From contig CH003046.1 of the NCBI GenBank assembly GCA_000149265.1, forward strand, positions 1,891,171 to 1,955,170: 64,000 nt of DNA. The letters run 5' to 3'. Positions 12,301 to 22,899 of this stretch are shown here, piece by piece; position 1 is the first letter of the stretch, and every line of letters begins with the position of its first letter. The notes under the pieces were generated by a model. It made no database searches. It was not told where the DNA came from and saw only the letters and a list, made by a program, of their open reading frames with translations. A program made the position numbers and the translations under genes. Source of the stretch: Ciona savignyi. Its lineage: Eukaryota; Chordata; Ascidiacea; Phlebobranchia; Cionidae.

Positions 12301-14767
12301 CATCAGCCTGTATATGTTTTGTTAAAAAAATCGGTACAACTAGCATGCATTTACATTTGCTTTCGGTTAGTTAATTTGATCGGTAATCTCTGTAAAGAAA
12401 ATAAGTCCAAATAAGAAGTGATTAAAATAATTTATGTGTTTTATCACATACAATCGACTGCCTGCATTAAAACAAGGTGAAAAGATGAGCATTCAAGAGG
12501 GCAGTAGAGCGGGATTGATTCGCAAAGGAACCGCATTCGAGTTGTTGGAGGCCCAAGCTGCTTGTGGTAAAATAATCGACGTACAGTCAGGCAAAACAGT
12601 ATCTATTGAAACCGCGGTACGATCTGGACTAATTGACAGGTAAATCAGGATACCTATATTGTGGGTTTAGTTTTATTTCCATTTGTCTAAATCTTTTAAT
12701 CCTGCTGATCAAACTTTTGTAATTTTATTTATAGGCCCACCAGGAGTAATTGACTTGTATGAGTCATAAGTTTTTTTTTGTATTCTACAGCGAATTCGAA
12801 GACGTGGTATCACGTGCCAACCGAGCAGTAGTTGGTTACAGAGAACCATTTAAAAGAGAAGTCTTATCGTTGAGCGAGGCTATGGCACGACATCTGGTGG
12901 TTGAGAGACATGCGATCAGGTAATTTATCGATAATGGTTAACCCAATTATTTTTCCTATCTTACCAATGTAAACCGACCTCACAAAATGACTCTTACTCA
13001 AAATACTGCATCAGAAACTATTAGATTTCTTACAACTTAAAATTCGAAGCTTTGCTCTGTAACCTAAATTTAAAACCCTTTAAAACGTTTGCTAAAAATT
13101 TTCTAGTGTCCCCCCCCCCGTACATCGGGAAATATTGTCCCAACAAAACAGCTAGGAGATACAAAATTAACATCTTTATTTCACGAAGCTCTGCTTCACT
13201 ATTATAGCATGTGTCGTTTCCAAACAAAACAAATAAACATCGGGGAATCACCATTATTGTTACTTACCAAAACACTAAGTGGGTACCACTCATCAGATCA
13301 GTTCGCATAGAGATTAATTTAATTGGTTATCGGCCAACTAAAGCGCAATCATTGTGGATATATATATAGTCACAAAATACACTAAACCTTATAATTGTTG
13401 CTTTACAACATGCCCTTGCATAGCAGCGGGAACCAGTCCAATGGTTTAACACTTGAAACTTTATCCCAGGCTTTTGGAGGCTCAGATCGCCACAGGCGGG
13501 ATATTTGACCTTCACAGCCCGGTACGAATAAATGTGAATGTAGCCGCAAAACGAGGGTTACTTGATTCGAATTTGGCAAGGAAATTGGATAAGAGGGAAA
13601 CGACAAGTTTCTTTGATCCTGTGACCGGTGAAAATCTTAACTATTCTGAACTGATGGGAAGGTAATATCAAATGCTGTTAAGTATACCGCATTCTAGTCG
13701 GACTGATCTATTTTTAATATGTCACTACAGATGTGTACTGGACAAGGACTCGGGCCTCTTATTTCTAATGGTCGAAGGTGGCACCGTTACTCAGAATATT
13801 CGGCCGTTTGAACCTGAACCAGAATCGAAAAAAATTAGAGAAAGGGCGGAACCTAAAATAACGACCGAGGTAAACCGTATATATCTATTTTAAAAGCTAT
13901 ATACATACTTGGGTTTAAATTTGGATAAACAGAAATCGCGGTAACTTTGGTTATGTGACCAAGCGGCACAACTGTTGTCCTAACGGAGCCAGATAAAAAT
14001 CAAAATCCGCCGATCAGTATATTTTTTTAAATTCATTAAACCGACGTTTTTAATGCTAATAAATTAACAGGCTTAAGAGTAAAATTATCATTTTTTCTAC
14101 TATATCCAACAAACCCCAACATTTCCAGTAATCCACAACAACGCACGAAAGGTGTTCTGACGAATACCCGTGTTTTTATGCACCTGCGTTTCCTACCACC
14201 AGGGATACACATGAGTATCTTATACCACACTGACATATGATCTTATATATAAAATAGGTGGTAGCTGGTAAACAGAAGAAAAGAAAAACTCCATCAAGAA
14301 GATCCAGTGATCGAGCAGGTTTACTTTTAGATTTTTATACTTTTTTTTAAATAACTAAGAGCATACGGTCAGGTCGTTAGGCGCACCCAGTGATGTAGCC
14401 CGGATGGGTTCAGGTTAAGGCAAATAACCTTGCCACGTGACTCTTATCCTTAATTGCTTTGTGCAAATTAGTATTTGTATTGTAATATTTTTTTCTTGTT
14501 ACTTTTGACCGAATTTGTTTTTACTTTCTGTTATTTCATAAAAAAATGAATTCAATTTTTCTAGCATCTCCCCCACCAGCGGCGATACCGAGTAGCCCTC
14601 CAGCTATCCTGAGTCGTCGTGTGGTCATCGTGGATCCTTCAACTCAGAACGAACTCACAGTACAAGAAGCTCTACAGTTCAATCTCATCGACGAAGAAAC
14701 AGCTGCACAGTTGTTAGCACAAGAAGGAGACTTTGTAGAGGATGCCGAAAACAAACAAACGAAATAG
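6308..14767 (+). CDS. Gene A: membrane-anchored plakin-repeat protein, 24 exons, 1383 residues
   Basis: Exons: 6308-6407, 6900-6991, 7057-7096, 7262-7386, 7887-9114, 9213-9344, 9409-9518, 9778-9873, 9942-10052, 10119-10223, 10288-10442, 10498-10610, 10683-10823, 10952-11087, 11247-11380, 11457-11625, 11714-11795, 12040-12235, 12477-12639, 12791-12919, 13470-13661, 13731-13869, 14258-14318, 14565-14767. All introns are GT-AG and all phases fit. Residues 5-28 form one membrane span followed by RPRQKK. Residues 120 to about 760 are Ser/Asp/Glu-rich with many SSSSSD-type casein kinase 2 sites. Two plakin-repeat domains follow (about 765-1023 and 1024-1296), with the hallmarks [36 protein letters not shown] and [12 protein letters not shown] last single repeat ([15 protein letters not shown]) closes the protein. 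Plakin repeats bind intermediate filaments in desmoplakin and plectin. No spectrin, plakin-core or coiled-coil domain is present. Function as a membrane-filament linker is inferred. Topology is predicted as short N-terminus outside, bulk cytoplasmic. Confidence 0.85.
7483..7770 (+). repeat. Diverged tRNA-derived SINE in intron 4 of gene A
   Basis: It begins CCGACTGGTTAGCCCAACTG and contains the ACACACTGCATTAGCTCC block found in the intact copies at 32694 and 44726. It is old, with many changes and no clear TATCC tail. Confidence 0.5.
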
Positions 14768-15542
14768 ATTGACAGAAACAAACGAAATAGAAGCTCGAAA
14801 GCGTAGCAGCAGCAACGCGTATTGATTAATCAGCAGTGCATTTTCCACTGACCAGCATCGATCGATAAGGAAAACAATCTAAATGATATATTATAGAAAA
14901 AATCCTAGTTGTATATTATTGCGAATTTACCATATGGCATTCTGTATAAAAACTATTAGAAAATGTATCTGGACACTAAAATATTGTGTTTCCAGATTAT
15001 GAACTTGCTTTACTGCAGTTAACCGCCGCTAAAAACCTATCAGTAGCTCTAATCACCACCTTATTTAGTTCTTTGTGTTTGCAAGTCAACCGCGCGTGTG
15101 TACCGTATATCAACAGTAATACAAGTAGAAATATGTAAAACACTTTAGTATTGTGTTGAGATTTAGAAGATTCAAAAATATGATGGTATTAAATAGGAAA
15201 ATTGGTTCCAGGTTTACATTATATTAATTAGAAAAAAACTAGGTTCATTCTGAAAAAAACTAGGTTCTTTATCATTCTTTGTTTTATTTTTAGCTAGTTT
15301 ATTTATTTGTTACATATTATTAAGTTTTACCGATTACTCTCGTGTTAACGCTGATAAGTAAGTTGTAAACACAGCGGTAATGGCGTGCATACCTTCGATC
15401 GCTACCCGCGCTAAAAGTGCTTGAAAATTTAACCAAGGTGCTTGTCGTCAAGTTTAAAATTTGCCTCGAGCTAATAATAATAGGGCAGCTTCGGCGATTT
15501 CGTTCTACTTGCAGAGACTTTTCAGGATTGTGTAGAAGCAGA
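14768..15542. other. Intergenic: 3' flank of A and duplicated 5' flank of D
   Basis: Bases 14768-14882 are the A 3' flank and recur at about 22130-22237. Bases 14883-15542 recur almost unchanged at 25677-26335 in front of gene D, so this is a copy of the D promoter region. No clear TATA box was found close to the start codon. Confidence 0.75.
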
Positions 15543-15645
15543 ATGCAGGAGCAGTTGATTGCTCTTACCAGCGTCATAGGTGCTCTGGGAGCTGCTATTT
15601 TGGCACTGATTGTGTATATTCTAATTCGCTCCAAGACGAAAAAAG
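15543..15645 (+). CDS. Copy B first exon: duplicated gene D membrane-anchor exon
   Basis: This 103-base exon encodes 34 residues with a span beginning [13 protein letters not shown] and ending IRSKTKK, then a good donor (AAG|GTATGT), phase 1. It differs from the D exon at 26336-26438 by two bases, both synonymous. It sits upstream of A-type plakin exons (16309 on), not D exons. It could splice in phase to 16494, whose acceptor is also phase 1. Whether such a chimera is expressed is unknown. Confidence 0.55.
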
Positions 15646-16207
15646 GTATGTGGGTTTAAATATGTAGGGAGAGCTTTTTTAACAAATCAGAGATTTACGA
15701 TCTGCAATATTAAAATATTTTGGGCGTGTCTCTCGTTAGTTCGGATTGCAGTTTAATCCACGATCGGCAGAAAGTTTAGCTGTCAATCGTGAATAAAGAA
15801 TTAACAATACATTTCTTGTAAATATAAAATTTGCTTTTAAAGAAAAGTGCCATTAAACTAAATATATTATTCATTTTTTTGAAGCGACCAAATTTAAAAG
15901 TTTTGTCCGTTTTTATATTTGTATAGATCACATCTTCTCTAGGCATATTAATTAACGCACAAACGCTCACGGTGAGTAAGTCGCTAGTTGAGAACAACAT
16001 TTCAAAACGAACCAGTTAACCTTAACCCAAAAAGATCGAAGTATAGCTGTATGCAAGTTTATGCAAACGTTTTTATCGGGTGAAATTTCGCTGGCAGAAT
16101 GCATTATGCTGTTTCGACAACGATCACTGAGGCGTATACTCTTTTCGTATAATTATACAAAACCGGAAGAAAATTTCACAATCGGTCGCTTTCATGAAAT
16201 TTGTTCA

Positions 16208-18202
16208 CAACCGAAGAAAATAATAGTCACATCAACTACGAGAGAAAAAGAAGGTTTGGTATTGTAGGAACCCATCTTTGGTCAAATATCAACATTTCCA
16301 TCTTCCAGGAAATCTCGTCAAAACATCCACTTTACATCTGGATGGAAACGACAGGTTTCTCTGAATGATTTGTTCAAAGCTGGCGTTGTTACCGAGTCAA
16401 CTGTCACTAAAATTGAAACAGGTATTTTTAACATCATACAACCTCAGTGATTGGTGAAAATAAGCTTAATAAAAAGTTATTTTATTATCACAGGCGAGTT
16501 AGAGCAGGCGGATGTTGAAAAATCACTAAAGCTGTATTTGGTGGGAGAAGAACCGATTGCCGGACTTATTATGTCAGACACTGGTGAAAAGATTTCAATT
16601 TACAACGCATGGAAACAGGGTCTTATTCGAAGAGGTAACTTGTATTTTAAGGAGTTTATAAAATAATCTCCCCTAATTTTAAATCGGCTGAACTTGAAAA
16701 TTGACAATTTATTGTTTTACAGGTACCTCGATCAGTTTGCTCGAAGCTCAGGCAGCCACAGGTCGCGTAATCGATGTCAAAACTGCAGATAAATTATCTG
16801 TAAAGGAGGCATCGGAAAGAGGTGTCATTGGTGGGCAATTCGAAGCCATTCTTTCAAGGTCCTGTCTCGACGTTACATTTTTTAACTCTATACAAGAAAT
16901 TTACATTATTGGAATATTAAAAGCTACAGAAAATTTTGTCTCAAGAATATCGGGTTTGGAACAAAGCAGTATTTCAACATGAAGTAATAGTCAGTTTTCT
17001 TCATGAGTCAAACCTCACAGGGCCGAGCGCGCGGTGTATGGTTACACCACTCGGACCAGTCCGGACACTTTATCTTTATTCGAGGCGATGAAACGAGGAC
17101 TCATGGTTGAGAATCACGGCGTGAGACTTCTAGAAGCGCAAATAGCTACTGGAGGTATTGATACTGTTAAATACTTATCTTATACTTTAGGAAATCGCAT
17201 GTACCAAACTTAACTTTACATTTAACTTAGGGATTGTGGATCCGAACGCCAATCACAGACTGCCAGTAGAGGTGGCTTACGAGCGTGGTTTATTCGACGA
17301 ACGACTGAACAACATACTACAAGACCCCTCTGATGATACGAGAGGTTTCTTTGATCCGAATACAGAAGAAAAATTGACTTATCTAGAATTGATGGACAGG
17401 TGGGTCGTCTGCTTGTTTAAAAGAAACATACAAGTACTGCTGCGCAGATGGTCTTTGTGGTGTTAATTATTTACCCATTACCAAAAGGTGTGTTATTGAC
17501 AAAGACACTGGTCTGCGATTACTGCCGTTTAGAGTGAAAAAGAAGAAGGTAGCGAAAAAGGTGTCCAAGGTATGCTCAAATACGTGATAATTTTATTTAA
17601 TAATTCACACAAGGTTTATTAAATTTGATGTTCACCTTAGTTAGTTACCTTAGTTGTTCCTTATTGAACCCAACGTCGTAAAACTGATATATGTTAAGCA
17701 TTATATGTTTCTTACACTTGTGGCAAAGTGTAATCACCTTCAATAAAATTTAACACAGAGCCGCGTGTTCGCGTTATCACATGAATCATAAATAGCCATC
17801 CATCGCCGCAGGTTGTGTTTGAATCAGCCACCAGAAGACAAGTACTGCTGCAACACATCGTCGACGCCGATTTACTTGATTTAAAAACCGCCAAGAAATA
17901 TGACGACGGTCAGATGACGTCAGAGGAAGTGAACCAGATGGTGGCGCAATTAAAAGTTTATGTGGACGGGACAATGCCCATCGCTGGAATAATTAATTCA
18001 ACAACTGGTAAATTTTATGTGATGTGAAAAAGTATACACTCAAATTTATATAAAAAATTAATCGGATGTTTGCATCAGCCTGTATTTGTTTTGTTAAAAA
18101 AATCGGTACAACTAGCATGCATTTACATTTGCTTTCGGTTAGTTGATTTGATCGGTAATGTCCGTAAAGAAAATAAGTCCAAATAAGAATTGATTAAAAT
18201 AA
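16208..18202 (+). pseudogene. Copy B: partial duplicate of gene A exons 11(tail)-18
   Basis: Near-identical to A. Exon equivalents are 16309-16421, 16494-16634, 16723-16858, 17021-17154, 17231-17399, 17488-17569 and 17812-18007; all have intact lengths and splice sites. The exon 11 tail (16208-16253) has lost one A in a run, so its frame no longer joins exon 12. Exons 19-24 are absent: homology stops in intron 18 at about 18202. At the 5' side, 15650-16207 is D intron 1 sequence, so 16207/16208 is a D-A fusion junction. It encodes one plakin-repeat domain if read. Called a partial copy because no complete transcript structure can be drawn. Confidence 0.75.
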
Positions 18203-18223
18203 CATTAAAATAACATTACTTAC

Positions 18224-18808
18224 TTGGGTAATCTCGAGATCCGTTTCGGCGTTGATTTGTCGCATTCGCAGCTCCTTTTCTTTTTCTATGTAAGGTAGCT
18301 TTGCTGATAGGGCAGCTGATGCAACTTCATTCTCGTACCGTCTCTTCTTAAATTCCTCGTCTATTGAGACGCGCCTTGAATGTTTATTAGAAGACCTACT
18401 TTTAGAATATGTGGACATTCGCTCTTCTCTCAGCTGCGTAATTGTCGTTCTCGCATTACTCAGCATTTCATCCATGATTTTGTCGTATCTTGGGAGTCTT
18501 TCAACAATTGTCGAATCCAGGTGTTTCAAGCTGTTAATTTTCTCTTTAAGATTTTTCTTTTGTTTTGCTGCTTCTGCAACTTTTCCTTGTAACTCCTCAA
18601 GGTTGTTACAAAATATCAACTCTGCATTTGCATCGGAAACACATTCTCGAAATATTAGCTCCATATCATCGATTTCCTTCATCAACGTTTGCAATCTTGG
18701 GTCATTATCTTTCGGAATTTTCCTTCTTACGGTAATGTTTTGTTCGTCAACATTACACTCGTCGACCGAACTCTTCCCATCTCCATTGCCTCCCGCGGCC
18801 TCGCTCAT
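18224..18808 (-). CDS. Coiled-coil protein exon, possibly from a BEL/Pao-type retroelement gag
   Basis: A 195-codon exon from ATG 18808 ends at a strong donor (CCCAA|GTAAGT) at 18223; the frame would otherwise run to a stop at 18194. It is charged and helical (KEIDDMELIF, AEAAKQKKNLKEKI), then has a basic serine patch (SKSRSSNKHSRRVS) and a helix rich in Lys/Glu/Ala. That order resembles the N-terminal region of BEL/Pao polyproteins. No protease, RT or LTR was seen nearby. It lies in a 1.1 kb insert (about 18203-19297) between copies B and C and is absent from gene A. It may also be an unrelated host exon. Confidence 0.4.
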
Positions 18809-19297
18809 TGCGAATGAATGAACGTTGATTGCAGAGAAATTTCAGTTACTGTTTCGGCAGCGCCGTGTGCCTAATCTTTTTCGGACTGTCGGCAGAACTC
18901 AGTCTTACGCGCCACTCTGAATTTTGTTTTGTATTACGCTAACCATTGACATACAAAGTAGATGTTGATGCGTGATGACGTGGCGAAGTGGCGTGGCGAA
19001 GTGGCGGTAACTATAAAATAATGAAACAAATTAACATTTGTAGAAAGTAGAAATAGTGCGATACCATAAAGAACACTTTAGCCACCTGAAACTTGTGCCT
19101 TTAAATATACTTCCGTGAACTACAGAAGTGCAGAAATAACTAATAGAATTGCAAAACGCCAGGTTCCGTTCACTACAGAACTAACATAAAAAGTGAATGC
19201 AGATCCAGGACACGTATCGCATGCATCACATACCCAATCATGCGGTTCAATTCGTGATGCATGCAATGACGTATAAATAAAACTGGGGACAGAACAA

Positions 19298-22131
19298 AAT
19301 ATATTATTCATTTTTTTGAAGCGACCAAATTTAAAAGTTTTGTCCGTTTTTATATTTGTATAGATCACATCTTCTCTAGGCATATTAATTAACACACAAA
19401 CGCTCACGGTGAGTAAGTCGCTATTTTGAGAACAACATTTCAAAACGAACCAGTTAACCTTAACCCAAAAAGATCGAAGTATAGCTGTATGCAAGTTTAT
19501 GCAAACGTTTTTATCGGGTGAAATTTCGCTGGCAGAATGCATTATGCTGTTTCGACAACGATCACTGAGGCGTATACTCTTTTCGTATAATTATACAAAA
19601 CCGGAAGAAAATTTCACAATCGGTCGCTTTCATGAAATTTGTTCACAACCGAAGAAAATAATAGTCACATCAACTACGAGAGAAAAAAGAAGGTTTGGTA
19701 TTGTAGGAACCCATCTTTGGTCAAAGATCAACATTTCCATCTTCCAGGAAATCTCGTCAAAACATCCACTTTACATCTGGATGGAAACGACAGGTTTCTC
19801 TGAATGATTTGTTCAAGGCTGGCGTTGTTACCGAGTCCACTGTCACTAAAATTGAAACAGGTATTTTTAACATCACACAACCTCAGTAATTGATGAAAAC
19901 AAGCTTTAAAGTTATATTATTATCACAGGCGAGTTAGAGCAGGCGGATGTTGAAAAATCACTAAAGCTGTATTTGGTGGGAGAAGAACCGATTGCCGGAC
20001 TTATTATGTCAGACACTGGTGAAAAGATTTCAATTTACAACGCATGGAAACAGGGTCTTATTCGAAGAGGTAACTTGTATTTTAAGGAGTTTATAAAATA
20101 ATCTCCCCTAATTTTAAATCGGCTGAACTTGAAAATTGACAATTTATTGTTTTACAGGTACCTCGATCAGTTTGCTCGAAGCTCAGGCAGCCACAGGTCG
20201 CGTAATCGATGTCAAAACTGCAGATAAATTATCTGTAAAGGAGGCATCGGAAAGAGGTGTCATTGGTGGGCAATTCGAAGCCATTCTTTCAAGGTCTGTC
20301 TCGACGTTACATTTTTTAACTCTATACAAGAAATTTACATTATTGGAATATTAAAAGCTACAGAAAATTTTGTCTCAAGAATATCGGGTTTGGAACAAAG
20401 CAGTATTTCAACATGAAGTAATAGTCAGTTTTCTTCATGAGTCAAACCTCACAGGGCCGAGCGCGCGGTGTATGGTTACACCACTCGGACCAGTCCGGAC
20501 ACTTTATCTTTATTCGAGGCGATGAAACGAGGACTTCATGGTTGAGAATCACGGCGTGAGACTTCTAGAAGCGCAAATAGCTACTGGAGGTATTGATACT
20601 GTTAAATACTTATCTTATACTTTAGGAAATCGCATGTACCAAACTTAACTTTACATTTAACTTAGGGATTGTGGATCCGAACGCCAATCACAGACTGCCA
20701 GTAGAGGTGGCTTACGAGCGTGGTTTATTCGACGAACGACTGAACAACATACTACAAGACCCCTTCTGATGATACGAGAGGTTTCTTTGATCCGAATACA
20801 GAAGAAAAATTGACTTATCTAGAATTGATGGACAGGTGGGTCGTCTGCTTGTTTAAAAGAAACATACAAGTACTGCTGCGCAGATGGTCTTTGTGGTGTT
20901 AATTATTTACCCATTACCAAAAGGTGTGTTATTGACAAAGACACTGGTCTGCGATTACTGCCGTTTAGAGTGAAAAAGAAGAAGGTAGCGAAAAAGGTGT
21001 CCAAGGTATGCTCAAATACGTGATAATTTTATTTAATAATTCACACAAGGTTTATTAAATTTGATGTTCACCTTAGTTAGTTACCTTAGTTGTTCCTTAT
21101 TGAACCCAACGTCGTAAAACTGATATATGTTAAGCATTATATGTTTCTTACACTTGTGGCAAAGTGTAATCACCTTCAATAAAATTTAACACAGAGCCGC
21201 GTGTTTATCGCATGAATCATAAATAGCCATCCATCGCCGCAGGTTGTGTTTGAATCAGCCACCAGAAGACAAGTACTGCTGCAGCATATCGTCGACGCCG
21301 AACTACTTGATTTAAAAACCGCCAAGAAATATGACGACGGTCAGATGACGTCAGAGGAAGTGAACCAGATGGTGGCGCAATTGAAAGTTTATGTGGACGG
21401 GACAATGCCGATCGCTGGAATAATTAATTCAACAACTGGTAAATTTTATGTGATGTGAAAAAGTATACACTCAAATTTATATAAAAAATTAATCGGATGT
21501 TTGCATCAGCCTGTATATGTTTTGTTAAAAAAATCGGTACAACTAGCATGCATTTACATGTGCTTTCGGCAAGTTGATTTGATCGGTAATCTCTGTAAAG
21601 AAAATAAGTCCAAATAAGAAGTGATTAACACAATTTATTTGTTTTATCACATACAATCAACTCCCTGCATTTTTGTAAGGTGAGAAGATGAGCATTCAAG
21701 TAGAACTAGAGTATACAGTCAGGCCGTTATAGGCGTAGTCAGTGATGCAGCCCGGATGGGTTTAGGTTACAGGGCAAATAACCATGTCGTGTGACTATTA
21801 TCCTTTTTTGCCTTGTGCAAAAATATTAATTGTCTTGTTATATTTTTTCTTGTTACTTTTGACCAAAGATCCTTTTACTTTCCGTCGTGTAATAAATACG
21901 AATTCAATTTTTTCAGCATCTTCCCCCACCAGCTGCGATACCGAGTAGCCCTCCAGCTATCCTGAGTCGTCGTGTGGTCATCGTGGACCCTTCAACTCAG
22001 AACGAACTCACAGTACAAGAAGCTCTACAGTTCAATCTCATCGACGAAGAAACAGCTGCACAGTTGTTAGCACAAGAAGGAGACTTTGTTGAGGATGCCG
22101 AAAACAAACAAACGAAAATAGATTGACAGAA
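19298..22131 (+). pseudogene. Copy C: decayed third copy of the gene A 3' region
   Basis: Bases 19298-19654 are D intron 1 sequence (as at 15862-16207). Then come A-type exons: 19748-19860, 19929-20069, 20158-20293, 20455-20589, 20666-20835, 20924-21005, 21243-21438. The fourth and fifth of these each carry a 1-base insertion compared with A (135 and 170 bases instead of 134 and 169), which breaks the frame. The exon 19 copy stops after about 22 bases near 21702 and joins directly to intron 23 sequence, so exons 20-23 are deleted. The last exon copy (21917-22131) has extra T and A bases. A pseudogene. Confidence 0.85.
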
Positions 22132-22899
22132 ACAAACGAAATAGAAGCTTAAAAGCGTAGCAGCAGCAACGCGTATTGATTAATCAGCAGTGTATTTTCC
22201 ACTGACCAGCATCGATCGATAAGGAAAACAATCTAAACTAGAGAGTGTCAACCACGTGTTCAACCACAACTATTTGTAAAACACGTGTTGTATGCCATAT
22301 ATTCATGCTACAGGGTCCCTAACCACATTTTGTATTTTATACACTGTGTATGTAGTTTTTGTTTCTGCAAGCATAAACTCATGGGTCCCATAGTTATCAA
22401 ACCAAACTTCTTCTCCCGTGTGTAGGTAAAAAAGAACAATCGTGATAGATTTACAAAGATTTCATTACAAATGTTTTTAATTAAAGCTTTTTTTAAGTGC
22501 TGTTTTGAAATGAAGCTAAATTCCTTAAACAGTTCGATCTAGTTTTTCATGGCTTCGGGGAATTCCCCATGAGCTTGGTAAATAAGTTTCTGTTTTTACA
22601 TATGTGGATCATGTTAACTATCAATTCTTAAAGTTTTAATCCGATTTGACGAATCCTTGTTGGAGATGTCAGTGCAATGTGGCATGCTTGTCACAATCAC
22701 GAGTCCGGAACATAGGCTATCTTCGTTTTTAAGGGAGTTACCCTAAGTAAATGTTTTCTTTCTTTTAAGTGACACAGGATGGATAACGATCTAGCATTTC
22801 ACAAAATCTAATCAAAATTAGAGCAGCCGGTTAAACGTTATTTTCCGAAAAGCTATTTTTTTAGAAAAATAACCGATTTGGATTTTAACGTCTTCGGGG

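Noticed and set aside
13100-13125. C-run in an intron of A (and G-run at 31141 in D)
   Set aside because: Simple homopolymers with no sign of function.
15320-15634. Minus-strand frame of 104 codons, repeated identically at 26113-26427
   Set aside because: The identity comes from the tandem duplication, and the frame is antisense to the anchor exon and its promoter.
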